64,000 nucleotides of DNA. Source: Hyperoplus lanceolatus. Its lineage: Eukaryota; Chordata; Actinopteri; Uranoscopiformes; Ammodytidae. The position numbers and the translations under genes are program-made. The stretch lies in contig CM049413.1 in assembly GCA_026929865.2 (NCBI GenBank), positions 11,787,001 to 11,851,000 of the forward strand. Direction: 5' to 3'. This document shows, piece after piece, positions 40,701 to 62,100 of the stretch (position 1 is its first letter; the number at the start of each line of letters is the position of its first letter). The notes beneath the pieces are model-generated. The model saw only the letters and a list, made by a program, of their open reading frames with translations. It was not told the DNA's origin and did no database searches.

Positions 40701-41870
40701 CACTTTAATTTTGGGCCACATCATAATGAATACAATTTTGATTTATACTATTAGCCTTTTATTTGAATCTTACAAATACCAATAGGCCTACATTAAAAAA
40801 CCTGTAGTCTGTATTTTTCAGACAAATATGGATCTACTGTGAGAAGCTTAACCTGCAAGTCTGCAGCGATGTCCGAACTGTGACAGCTGTCACGTCCCAA
40901 CTGTAATCGCTACTGATGAGAAGAAAGAAGCCTACAGTGAAATAATGTTGCAAACTGTGATTTTATAGAACACTTTATTAAGAGCCAGTGTGTGTAGATC
41001 GCCAGGTAAAACCATTTGAGGTGACAGCATAGAGTGGCACTGCATACAGTAGGTCTAGGCTATTTAACATTTTCTGCATCAATAGCTGTATGCATGAGGC
41101 AAAAAGCCCCAGCGCGATGTTACAGTTCACTCTGCTGTAAGCCTTATGTCACGGCTTCGTTTCGTTCATTAACTTACTGATCAATAAGTTTACTAACGAG
41201 TTTCCTCAGTGAGAATATATCGCTCAGACAATATAGTCAGGTCCGCGGGATTTTAAAATGTGTAGTTTCCTTAAAGGGCAGCGCTATAAGAGCCAAATTT
41301 AAGCTCAAACTCTGAAACAAAAACTGGTCTGGGCAGGTTAGCCGTGCAGCCTCTGTTACCACGGTGATCTAGCCAGGTAAAAAGAGAGCCACCTTTCGTG
41401 ATACTGAAAACTCTGGCTTTAGACCGCTTTAGACTCAACAGACCTCGCTCAGCCCTTAATCTCGCTTCGTAGTATACCCCTCTGGTGTTGTTCAACACAA
41501 CAAGCTTTATTTTTACACGCGCCTTTGATGGTATTCAAATTTGAGAAAAGCACGCAGGCAGGGTGCATTGTTCAGCTGATTTGTATTCAAATCTCAATTA
41601 GACTTATTATACTATAGTGTATAGATTCCACACTGGTTGAATTCATTTGAAAGTTGCAGCACTTGAAATTTGGTAAAAAACAGTTTTGGCCCAGAAACTG
41701 GATCTTTTCTTCTTTGTAAAAAAAGAAAACAAAGTGCTTGATTGCACTCACTGGGAATTTAACTTCACTCTCTTGTGTCACAGGCAAAGGAACGTGAGCT
41801 GGAGCTGAAAAACAACTGGGCAGATAACAAGCTTACCCGTCGGCAGACCCAGGCCAAATATGGTTTCTAA
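37772..41870 (+). CDS. prcc: PRCC, proline-rich mitotic checkpoint/splicing-associated nuclear protein
   Basis: Coding exons: 37772-38086, 38187-38234, 38533-39036, 39192-39284, 39394-39540, 39804-39869, 41784-41870; 1,260 nt, 419 residues (human 491). The start MSSLVAYGSSGSDDDSDSEA matches PRCC. Two GLFS-LP-PKK motifs follow, then TGLSALLPQPKNLIMKE, SAIKAAAKSAALQLAKQI and the highly conserved C-terminus: LQGKRNRGKEQVKFLEIKGD, DDQLSGNQQWMTKN, GQQRRKHQITYLIHQ and a final RRQTQAKYGF. Mammalian PRCC is nuclear, binds MAD2L2 and spliceosome proteins, and is a fusion partner of TFE3 in renal carcinoma. The shorter length comes mainly from lack of the long proline-rich tract in the N-terminal half. 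Intron 6 contains a 1.4 kb inverted-repeat element. It is divergent from hdgf and convergent with mrpl9. Confidence 0.96.
40092..41485. mobile_element. inverted-repeat DNA element in prcc intron 6
   Basis: Perfect 20-bp terminal inverted repeats CCAGAGGGGTATACTACGAA. The arms keep weaker similarity inward (GGCTCTC, CAACAGA words). The flanking bases do not show an unambiguous duplication (TG on both sides at most), so the superfamily is not assigned. No transposase-like frame in 1.39 kb. Confidence 0.75.
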
Positions 41871-42411
41871 ATGTCATACTGTGGACTCTTAGGAGGCATG
41901 CGGAGATGCAACATCAGAAAGTAGAGTAGAGCCTTTTCCGGCTTTCCCCTACACTAATGGAAAACTTTTGTTTTGGGAAGAAAACTATATATGCACCCTT
42001 TTCAATACCAATTTTTCTTCCCTTCTGTATTTGTGTTGAATTGTTAATGATCAGTATTTCTTTTTTTAGTCGACTCTTTCATAAAGTGTTGCTCCTGTTC
42101 TGAAACTCCTGTTTTTACCGCTGTCAAGGTAATTTATAGGCGCTATTCCTACATAACAATGTAAAAGAGTTTTTAAGGTACCTGTGGCCAGAGATTATGT
42201 CATTCGACCCTGACGCAGCCATTATAAATGCTTTCCTTCTTGAATATGTGTGTGCTTCCTATTCATACAGCAAACATTGGCGGGTGACTCTACAGAATAG
42301 TTTGGCTCCCTGGCAATCATGTTGGAAAAACTGTGGTTGAAAATGAGAAATTAACTGGTGTCAATATAAATCTGTGACACATGAAATATTTATAAGTTGG
42401 ATAAACTTTGT

Positions 42412-42417
42412 AATAAA
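42412..42417 (+). terminator. prcc polyadenylation signal
   Basis: AATAAA about 540 bp after the prcc stop. A second AATAAA near 42519 is possible. Confidence 0.5.
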
Positions 42418-42759
42418 AAAACACTGTTGCTGCTTCTTGTAATGTCTCAAGTGATGGGGTGAAGGGTGTTAAAGTTGTCTTTGTCGTCATTTTCTCTCTA
42501 ATTTAAAAGGGTTTTTCAATAAAGCCATTTTCTCTCTAATTTAAAAAGGTTTTTCATTAAAGCTTTAAATTAAGTTGTGAAAAAATGAAATAAAATCGAC
42601 AATAGTATTGCCAGGGAATCAAATATGCATTTCTGTTCCAATTGGTTCTTTAGGTTAAATCAGTCAGGAGAACCATCTGAAAACATGAAATAGGAACTTT
42701 ACCTCAGTTTTAACCAAGCTGCATCCAGCATGCACTTTTTAGTTATATTTTTGGAAAAT

Positions 42760-43212
42760 TGTGGCATCAGGAATATTTCTGTGGTTTGTGAGCTCAAATA
42801 GACAGAGCAACAATAACAACTTATCTTTACCCTTTTCCAGCACATCACATCATCAATTTAGTACATATTATAGAGGCCCGGCTTTATGGAATGTTTTACC
42901 TCCCCTTTTAAGATCCACATCATCCCACTCTTTAAAAAACAGCTTAAAAAACATCTTATCTTTTTGTGAATCTTCTAATCACCTCCTGTCCTCTCCATTG
43001 CTTTTTTCTTTTTCTTTCATTATCTTTTTCCATCTAATTTTGAGTATTCATGTACCTTGTCTCCTTAATTTCTAGAGTTTATTTGTTAGCCTGAAAATGA
43101 ATTCATTGTGATTATTGATAGGGGTGGAACTCTGTACAAGCCCATTGGGCTTATTTCCCTCCTTGCTCCATTAATTGTTAATGTGTGCTAAATAAATAAA
43201 CTAAACTAAACC
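42760..43212 (+). mobile_element. 3' end of a non-LTR retrotransposon (LINE)
   Basis: A short plus-strand frame (42761-43075) contains YRGPALWNVLPPLLRS, the kind of segment found at the C-terminal end of LINE reverse transcriptase proteins. It is followed by a 3' UTR and a repetitive tail of TAAATAAATAAACTAAACTAAACC. 5'-truncated and not functional. It lies between the convergent 3' ends of prcc and mrpl9. Confidence 0.6.
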
Positions 43213-43382
43213 AAATAATACAAAGTAAATGCTGCTGATCTCTCCAGCTTTGGAGAACAATGAAAATGTGTTTTCTCTACACATTTAAATACACTATTGG
43301 TTGCTTTCTCTACAGAACTATTTGGTAATTTTTAAGTTTACAAAGCAGGACATTATGAGACAGGTATCAACCACACACATAT

Positions 43383-43388
43383 TTTATT
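43383..43388 (-). terminator. mrpl9 polyadenylation signal
   Basis: A minus-strand AATAAA about 75 bp past the mrpl9 stop; another overlaps the stop region (43462-43467). Confidence 0.5.
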
Positions 43389-43462
43389 TATGCATGTATA
43401 ATGTGTATTACATATAAACAACATCCATTCTAGTTCTGTGGACATCTTCACATTAGAGTCCT

Positions 43463-53449
<9,987 letters not shown>

Positions 53450-53452
53450 GTT

Positions 53453-54190
53453 CTTTAAACACCACGGGTCAACACCGACAAAATAAATAATACATGGAAA
53501 ATCACTTAAAAGCAGCTCAGTGAAGTGGCGTTGTAGGCACCTCCACCATTGAATTATTCCTCAGTCAGGTAATCAAAGTGATGCACGAATAGCCTGGTGC
53601 TAACCGGTCTGCTAAAAAATGTTGGCTGCTAGTGCCAGTGCATGTGCCAGTGACGCTAAGGACCCCACTTCTAGTTGCAATAGTAGCCCCGGAAGAAGCC
53701 TGAGTTAAAAGCTTATTAGGTCAATTAGGAGAAATTCAATAGTCGGAAAATCTCAAAATTGTTTATCAAAACTAACATAATTCACGTTTAAGGAGACCAA
53801 ATCGCCTTGCTTTTTATAATGTATACTGTTCATGTTTACATTGCAAATATTTTTTTAAATCCTTTTTTATTTTGTACTGTAGCCTATTTTTATTGTTTAT
53901 TTTAAGCATATGCTCTTTCTGGATTCCACAGTTAAGTTTCCCAAAAGATACAAACACATCACAACAGCATACAAATATGTTATTTATCATGTTTAGATGG
54001 ATTGCTATATTAATTGCATTAGAAAGCGCACACACACACACACAGTACATGGTAACATCCCTGTTGCGTCTGGTTACTTTTTTGGTTAATTTTTAAAACT
54101 GTTCAGTCTTTGAAAATATTTTTATTTAATTTTATCATATTTTGCAGGTGAACATATGAAAGCATAAGACAGAGAATAATTAAAGCCAGG
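53453..54190. other. intergenic region between the mrpl9 start and the TMEM272-like 3' end
   Basis: The first 200 bp should contain the mrpl9 promoter, but I see no clear motif. The rest is AT-rich with a short CA run near 54030. No gene seen. Confidence 0.5.
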
Positions 54191-54195
54191 TTTTC

Positions 54196-54201
54196 TTTAT
54201 T
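54196..54201 (-). terminator. candidate polyadenylation signal of the TMEM272-like gene
   Basis: A minus-strand AATAAA about 650 bp past the stop. Confidence 0.4.
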
Positions 54202-54848
54202 CAAGAGCTCGAGCCAAACTAAGTTTATCTCAAACCACTGGTGGTAGTAAAAAGACAACCAGAAATAAATGTAATCAAGCAAACAACATACACAATTTTT
54301 CATTTTAAGCAATACTGCAAAAATAACTGTTTCAACACTGTCTTGTGGTGCAACATATAAAAGTAGTTCACGTCCTCCATCTCAATACTGAATCAATATT
54401 TGCAGCCACACGATTATCAAACTATTTATCTTATCTAGTCTTTTCCAGTTCAACCTTTAACTGTTTTGGTGTAAACAGGAAGCGTGCATTATGACAGTGC
54501 AGTTGTGTGAGAGTGAGGTCTTATATTTGAATTCATTGGCTTGTTGGTGAATAGACAATGTTGAATTGAGCTGGATGGAGCTGCCTCAGCACAGCACCTT
54601 GTGTGCTGTAATAGAAAAGTAACATATCAAAATGTCACAAAAATGCCTCAAGTGAAAACAGGCACCTTTCTTTCTTCGATAGTTTACATTTAGATTGCTG
54701 CAACTTTTACATATACTGTACAACTTTAAAAAACTAATACAAATAATGAAAAAAGAACATTATCAGTAAAATGTTGACAATTATTTCCCCTGCTGTCAAA
54801 TCCATTGCAAATTCCTAAGGCATTTGGAGACATGAACAAAGATTTAAA

Positions 54849-56134
54849 TCACTCGTCACCAGCAGCAGCAGGTTCTTGAAAAAGGCTTGTCGCCCCATAG
54901 AAAGAAACACGGCTGGGTAGCAGCCTGCGTCCTGCAATCACAGTCCTGCAGCAGGTCAGCAGAGCGAAGCAGCACCCGCAGGCGAACATGAGGGTCACAG
55001 TGACCCACACCAGGGTGGTGACCACAAAGGAAAACTGGTAGGTTGTCTTGTGGCAGAAAGGAGCGGCTCCAGGTGTGTAGTTTGGAGGATAAATAGGATA
55101 GACCCAAATGGTGCCTATACGGGGAAAACATTTCTATTTAATTTAGTCAAACTGGACTCAAAGGCCCTGAATACATATTTTCTCATCATCATCATTTTTA
55201 ATATGTGTGATATGATCCATGGTGAACAAAGACTTTTCTGCCAAAGGTTAAGAGTTATTTCACATGAGTGATTTCTGGCTGTGCTGTTATAACTGGTTTG
55301 AGGTGGGTGTGACTCGGAAAGATAAAATTAGATATAAGGTTTTCTTTCTTTTTTTCCAAGTGTAAAACAATTGCAATCTAATCTAATGCTGCAGAGAAAT
55401 AATTACAATTCAAAATTCAGGGCTGGATTAGTTTTTGATTGGTATTGGATTAAAAGTATAAAGTAGAATTAAATGGAAATACCAAAGTAAAGTACAAGTA
55501 GGCCTACGTCAAATTTGTAAATGCGCATTGTTACTTTACACTAACTGCCACTTGATTCAATGTAAGATATTTATCCTGGTACAAACATAAAATCCCTCTT
55601 TTGTTTCCTCCCACCTGCAATAAACCAGCCAAAACTGAAGAGGTGCAGGACGGTCATGCAGACCTGGATCAGGACAGAGCAAAAGACATCCTCGCAGGTG
55701 TTCCTGGTGTAAGTTAGAGACAGAGAGAGAAGGCTGGATGCTCCCAGCACTATCAGGTAGATGGGGATTTTGGGTTGTAGCGGACAATGGTCCAGATGCA
55801 TAGCCCCTGTGAAGCAGATGTTGTTTCCAGAACAGGGAGAAATACACTGTCAGTATGTACAAAACATACTGCTTGCTGCCAAAATTCACAAAAATAAAAT
55901 ACAAATATTGCAGTGATCAAACAGAAGGGAACCCACCCAAACCAATGGCCGCAATCATAACCATCCACCAAATAATATTCACCACAACTACGAGGAATGA
56001 AAAGTAAAAGGGTCAATGAATGGTATTAGACAGTAAAACATATATAAACAAAAATCCATTGAGGAATTCTTACCTAGTGTTGAAATCTGTACGGCACTGT
56101 TAGGCCTGTATTCAACCTCTGTAGCTGGCTTCAT
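54849..56134 (-). CDS. four-pass membrane protein, TMEM272-like
   Basis: Coding exons in transcript order: 56074-56134, 55937-55987, 55615-55806, 54849-55114; 570 nt, 189 residues, all phases matching. The start is MKPATEVEYRPNSAVQISTL. Four hydrophobic segments follow: VVVNIIWWMVMIAAIGLGAM; PIYLIVLGASSLLSLSL (after HLDHCPLQPK); VLIQVCMTVLHLFSFGWFIA; and FSFVVTTLVWVTVTLMFACG. An outside loop holds NYTP and a Cys (FCHKTTY). The pattern H-x2-CP-x-(Q/E)-PKIPIYL, the WVYP-x-Y loop and the Cys-rich last membrane segment recall the fish TMEM272-like family; this is from memory of the family and not certain. Function is not known. The ATG lies two bases after an acceptor, so a 5' non-coding exon exists upstream. 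Confidence 0.75.
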
Positions 56135-56139
56135 ATCTG

Positions 56140-58940
56140 CAGTAAAGACACAAAGAGTCACAAGTGTGTCACAATGATACACAGACATCAACAGGAAGGG
56201 TTACTCTACCTGTAGACGGAGACACTTTGAAGCCTATTTCTTCTTCCAGTGTTCACTGACTGAGAGTAGAACCATCCGCAAGTCAGGGTTAGTCTCTCCT
56301 CCAAAAAAGTGTCAATTTCGTCAACACCCTTTGCTGTTTTAACAGGATGTTAAGACATATTGTATCAGACAAATAATTTCAACAACTGTTTCGCAACATT
56401 CTCTGCGTTTAACGAGGTAAAAATGATAACATTTGCTGCTTTTATCAATATAACCAATCTGCATGCAAAGTGGGTTGTAAGCCACAAACGAGTCATGAAG
56501 TGGTCTTCAATTTCTCTTGCAAACCTGAACGTTTTTATGCACTTGCAGTCACACGGACAGGATGAACCGTCTTATCTCATCTGCTCTTATCATTGTGGTA
56601 GGAAATGCACAGGGTTCACTTGCTGGCAGTTGCCGCTTCACACATTTTGTCATTTAATACTTTGTGTAGATCAGCTAAAAAAAACTGTATTCACCAAAAT
56701 GGAATTAAAACATAAGTTAGCATTATTTGTATAATATACGTTATTAAAATTATTTTTTAGAAAGTGTTTTTACTTTGACAAGACAGACAAATGGTAACAA
56801 TGTTGACCAGTTTGCAGTCTGTTATTATTGATCAAATCTTCAAAGATAAATCAAAAATCAATGCATCAGAATATCGTTTTTTTTTGCTACATGCTCTTCC
56901 TTCTTGGCATAACTACTGCCTACACTACCCACAATGCATCTTGTCTGCCAAACGTACAGTTAGAGATAAGATACAACTATCTATCAATATTATACTATCT
57001 ATGGATACAACTATATTCAAATATGCTCCCCTTCCCCTCTGAGGTCTAAGGGTATTTTCTCCGATTTGACATACTTCTATAAAAATCTATTTTAAATGTG
57101 CAAGAAGATATATTATACCAAAGTGTTTTATATGGAAATGTTCAGAACACATTAGGCCTTTGTTTTTTCTGAGGTCTAATTATGTCCTAGAGACCATTGT
57201 ATATATAAATAATTGGCTTAAATGCTGAAAAATGAATTGAGAGTTTTGAAAAACCTGGACATTTGTGTGAAAGAAGAACCTTTAGTCATCCTGTTGAATT
57301 GTTTTGGCTCTTGAAATTGCTTCTCCTAAGCCTTAGCTTAAAAAATGTAGTGGAAATTTTCCAAAACACAGTAGGGAAGTGCACAAAACATGACTAATAT
57401 GAAATTTAGTCCAGACGCTTTTTGGTAGAAATGTTGTCTCTACTTTCAAAAAACATTAGGAAATTAGACTGAATGAAGACTTTGAACCAAATATGATGAT
57501 TCATGGGATGTATACTAATAAAAGAGGAAGCATCTGTAGGAATTTCCAACATATATATGTTATCAGTTTGAAAGAAGTTAATACAGAACTTTGAGTTGAC
57601 CAGAAAGCAACACAACCTTAGGTTAACCTTGTTGGCACAAGCTGCACAACAACACATGTCGCAAGACACAGCAGAAAGATAGGAACACGGTTGCAATATC
57701 TGGCTACAAATAGCCCAGATCTGACAGTAGATATGTGACACACCAACCCTCATGCACACAGATACACACTCACACACAGGCAGACACACGCACACATACA
57801 CACAGACATTGTATAAAGCCAAGGGCTTTCACTAGAAGCGGGGCTCGTTTGCCAAGAGGCCCGAGGAAGACGCCAGGGCTGTGGTTCCCCAGTTCCCAGG
57901 TTCGGTTGGGGAGATAGGCTATAGGGCTAGTAAGATCTGAACAAGAGGTTATGATTGTAATGTATGAGTAACATCTGTGTTGATATAGTAGAAGATGTCT
58001 ACTAGCTGTAACCTTGATGTCAACCTTTAATAAAGAATCCTGTTAGACCAACTCTTCTACTTCTCCGCGTCTACCTTGCCTGAGTTGAGGTGTCTCCTTC
58101 CTTAGTAATCAAATGTCAGTGGGAACAACTGCCCATTCGGCCACGGTAATTAATATATGTTTCCACGACACATCACAAAACATTTTTCAAACAAACCATT
58201 AGGTAAATATAAAAACAATAATAACAAACTACTTTCATACTATGTATATAGCCTACTCTATGCACTATTAACAAGCTAAGTGGTAGCTGGGGAGCTTATG
58301 GGTCTTGCTTCTCGCGGTGTTTTCTAAGCCTGTAAGGGACGGACAGTATCGCAAGAACATACCCCGGAAACAGGAGAGCCTCTAGTTTGAGATGATCATG
58401 ATGATGATTCATTTCATTTTTCAGCTATATCTTCAGGGAGCTATTAATCAAAATACGCGGGCACGTGCACGTTACATTTTTGTGCCACATTTTAATAGCG
58501 TTCTGTAAAGTAATGATTTTTTTAAAAGCAACAGTAAATCATGCAAAGACAGTAAAACTGAAAGTTGAAATTGGTATTCCTGACCAGTAATAATTAAAAG
58601 CTTAAGTTCTGCAAGTGTTGAATCAGTGACCATGAAACCTGACTGCTTTCATTTGTCCAGGCTCAAACGTAACTCCTGTTTATAGCAGACAAACATTTGT
58701 CTTAGCTGAATGGCCTTGTGTCTGAATTGTGCTAGCCTATATAAATAAACTTGCCTTGCCTTAGCTAGTGGACTGCGGTTATTTTACCCCGGGTGGAGGA
58801 GTACTAAAATATTTGTATTTATTTGTCTCATTTCAGCTTCCAAATGACCTGATTGGTAATGTTTATTCATAAAATGTGTTAAACCACACAAACACACACA
58901 CAAAAAACAACTAAAAGGCATTTAAGCAGTTTCCATGGCA
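56140..58940. other. intergenic region between the PI-PLC 3' end and the TMEM272-like gene
   Basis: AT-rich. It holds a short ACAC-rich tract (about 57760-57810) and a possible solo LTR (listed separately). I see no exon or RNA gene. The plus-strand frame at 56360-56734 has no recognisable product. Confidence 0.5.
57815..58150 (+). mobile_element. possible solo LTR fossil
   Basis: A TATA-like TTGTATAAAGCC (57819) is followed some 200 bp later by TTTAATAAAGAATCCTGTTA and a pyrimidine-rich U5-like stretch, the usual R-U5 look of retroviral LTRs. Neither boundary nor a target duplication could be fixed, and there is no internal region. Family open. Confidence 0.3.
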
Positions 58941-58941
58941 G

Positions 58942-58947
58942 TTTATT
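58942..58947 (-). terminator. PI-PLC gene polyadenylation signal
   Basis: A minus-strand AATAAA about 215 bp past the stop. Confidence 0.5.
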
Positions 58948-59160
58948 ACCGCACAAAAACCCATTCATATCATATGTTCCCAGTATCTTTGGTGAATGAC
59001 ACATGGAAAGGTACAATTTAAATCATGCTCATTTCAGTAAAGTGGTAAGGTTACACCACAAGATTGAATTTGAGCTACAACTGCTGCATGTGTCACTGAT
59101 AGTGCAGCCATTGGCCAGTATTATTCTTCCTCAGATTAAACTTGCATGATTCATTCTGGC

Positions 59161-62100
59161 TCAGACATTAACAGCAAAGCGTTTGATCATCTTCTTTCTC
59201 AGGGAAGAAATTGTATTTTTCAAACTCTCCTTGCTATACACCGGCTTTGAAGTCTGTCTTTTCATGACCTTTTTTAGCTGAAAGTCAATGATCGTTTGAA
59301 TAATAGGAGCAGCAGGGAAGTCCATGCATATGATTCCAAGGCGCTGGTTCAGGTCTGTCTTGGCCCTCAGGTAGTCGTACAGTTGTGCGTTGACGCGCTG
59401 AGCGATGACCCTCGGGTACGCGAACACGCCGGCTCCGCTGCTGTAGGTGAGAAAAATCTGGGCCTTGTTTCCTTTGGGTGCAGACTCCAGGTGTTTATAG
59501 ACGCTCTTCCATTTCTCCTCCACGTGCAGAAGTGTGGGTACCTACAGAGAACAGCAAATCTTTAATAAATCAAAAGCATTAAAGCCACTACGAGTAACAT
59601 GGCACGTTGGCGGCTCCTTTGGACAAAAGCGGTAGTATTTTTACGACGCCAGCTGTGAAGCTGTTTTCTAGCTCGTGCAGGGCGTGCAAGATTCAAATGA
59701 TCAGGAAGCAATATAGTGCATGTTGAAAGTGTGAGGGCACCGGACTCTTTTCGGCTCCGTGAGAGTGGTTAGTGACACAGCATCAACTAATGCCAGTCAG
59801 TGCTACACACACCTGATTGCAATGAGTTGATGCAGCAGTGTCACCTAACTACTATCTCTCACGGAGTTGAAAGATTACGTGTCCTCACACAAAGCGAATG
59901 AACAAGAGACGGCAGTTAGTATGGATCAAGATGAGGTAATGTGTTTATGTTGTTGTAAATAATGACTATTTCAGATGAATAATGGTCATCTGATGATGCT
60001 GGTGAGGCAAAGTAAACTTTGTTTTAGTAGGCTACCGCTCATTCATTTAGGAGTAATCACTGCAGTCTAGTTCACTACCGTGAAATTGTGTATACGTTGC
60101 TTGGCAACGCCCTCCCGCCCGCCTATCACTCTCCCTTTTAGCTTTTCTTCATTGCATTTTCTTTTTTTTCTTTGATGGTTCAGCCCCGTTATCAGTCATT
60201 ATGACGACAAATAACTGTCTCAAACAAGGCTCCCACTCCCCTTCCCTCACCTGGAGGGATAGGCTTCTCAAATCGCGCTGCTGCGCCACACTGAAATCTG
60301 CGACCAATACGGATATGTGACCATAGAGCCTGCACGAGCGAACCAAAAATCGGACTAGGTGTGCGACCAGACCAAACGCAGTAATAAAAACTATATAAAA
60401 ACGTCTTTCTTTGCACTGATGGTCTCGTTTGCTGTTAGTTAATTTATGATTATGTGAGGAAACATGAGGCTGTTTAAAAGATATTTAAATGCTGGGAGCT
60501 GCTTTAAGAGAGTTTAACTTGGGGTTTTATGAATTGCTTAAGCTGCAGGCACGCACAGCTGTATGTTTTGGTACTGTTGTTTGCCAGCTTTTTAAAAGAC
60601 TGCAACATTTAAAAGAATTATTTAAATGTATGTGGCACAGTATTTATGCCTCTGTGCAGGCAAAATACGAAAGTGAAGGGGCATTATGTTTTTGGGTTGT
60701 CTTTCCGTCCACTGTTCATACACTCAACAAAAATATAAACGCAACACTTTTGTTTTTGCTCCCATTTTTCATGAGATGGACTTAAAGATCTAAAATTCAT
60801 TCCAGATACACAATTGTACCATTTCTCTCAAACATTGTTCACAAATCTGTCTAAATGTGTGATAGTGAGCACTTCTGCTTTGCTGAGATAATCCATCCCA
60901 CCTCACAGGTGTGCCAAGATGCTGATCTGACATCATGATTAGTGCACAGGTGTGCCTTAGACTGTCCACAATAAAAGGCCACCCTGAAATGTGCAGTTTT
61001 GTCTCACAGCAAAATGCCACAGATGCCACAAGCATTGAGGGAGCGTGCCATTGGCATGCTGACAGCAGGAATGTCAACCAGATCTGTTGCTCGTGCATTG
61101 AATGTTCATTTCTCCACCATAAGCCGTCTCCAGCAACTTCGCACAGCCATTGAAGAGGAGTGGAACAACATTCCACAGGCCACAATTGACAATCTGATAA
61201 ACTCTATGCGAAGAAGATGTGTTGCACTGCATGAGGCAAATGGTGGTCACACCAGATACTGACTGGTTCTGAGTCCCCAGACCCCCAATAAAGCAAAAAA
61301 ATGCACATTTCAGAGTGGCCTTTTATTGTGGACAGTCTAAGGCACACCTGTGCACTAATCATGATGTCAGATCAGCATCTTGATGTGGCACACCTGTGAG
61401 GTGGGATGGATTATCTCAGCAAAGCAGAAGTGCTCACTATCACACATTTAGACAGATTTGTGAACAATGTTTGAGATAAATGGTACAATTGTGTATCTGG
61501 AATGAATTTTAGATCTTTAAGTCCATCTCATGAAAAATGGGAGCAAAAACAAAAGTGTTGTGTTTATATTTTTGTTGAGTGTACTTACGCAGGTCTGGGC
61601 CATTTTTTTTAAAGAGGACCTATTATACTACTTTTCTGGTCTTAATTTCTTGTTTTACACTGCTATAGAGCAACCTGACACGAATCACATCACAAAAAAC
61701 TATGTAGATTTTCGGGAAGCTCTTTCTCTTATTTTGGCGATCCAGCACGTCCTGTCAACACTTGAGTGTGTGTGCTTCGGCGATCTCCGCTCCCCCCCCC
61801 CCCCTCCTGCAAACCCCACTCTGTTGTGATTGGTTACCTTCCTTCCGGGAACACTTTCATTGTTATAAATATTTTTATTCTTTATTTTTATTTTACTATG
61901 GAAAAGGGGTAGGATTAAATAAGTATATACTTCTTCCTGCTCCTTTTCAGGCATATCTCAGCAATACAGATAATTTGTTTTCTTTTATTTTTATTTTTAT
62001 TTTACTTTTAATTTCTTTTGCGAAAACAGAATTTGTTTACTGTATTTCCATGCTTTTCATTTTGTTTTGTATGTTTGATATGTCTGAAATAAATTGAATC

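Noticed and set aside
56360-56734. Plus-strand frame of 124 codons between the TMEM272-like and PI-PLC genes
   Set aside because: No domain, no splice context, AT-rich intergenic DNA.
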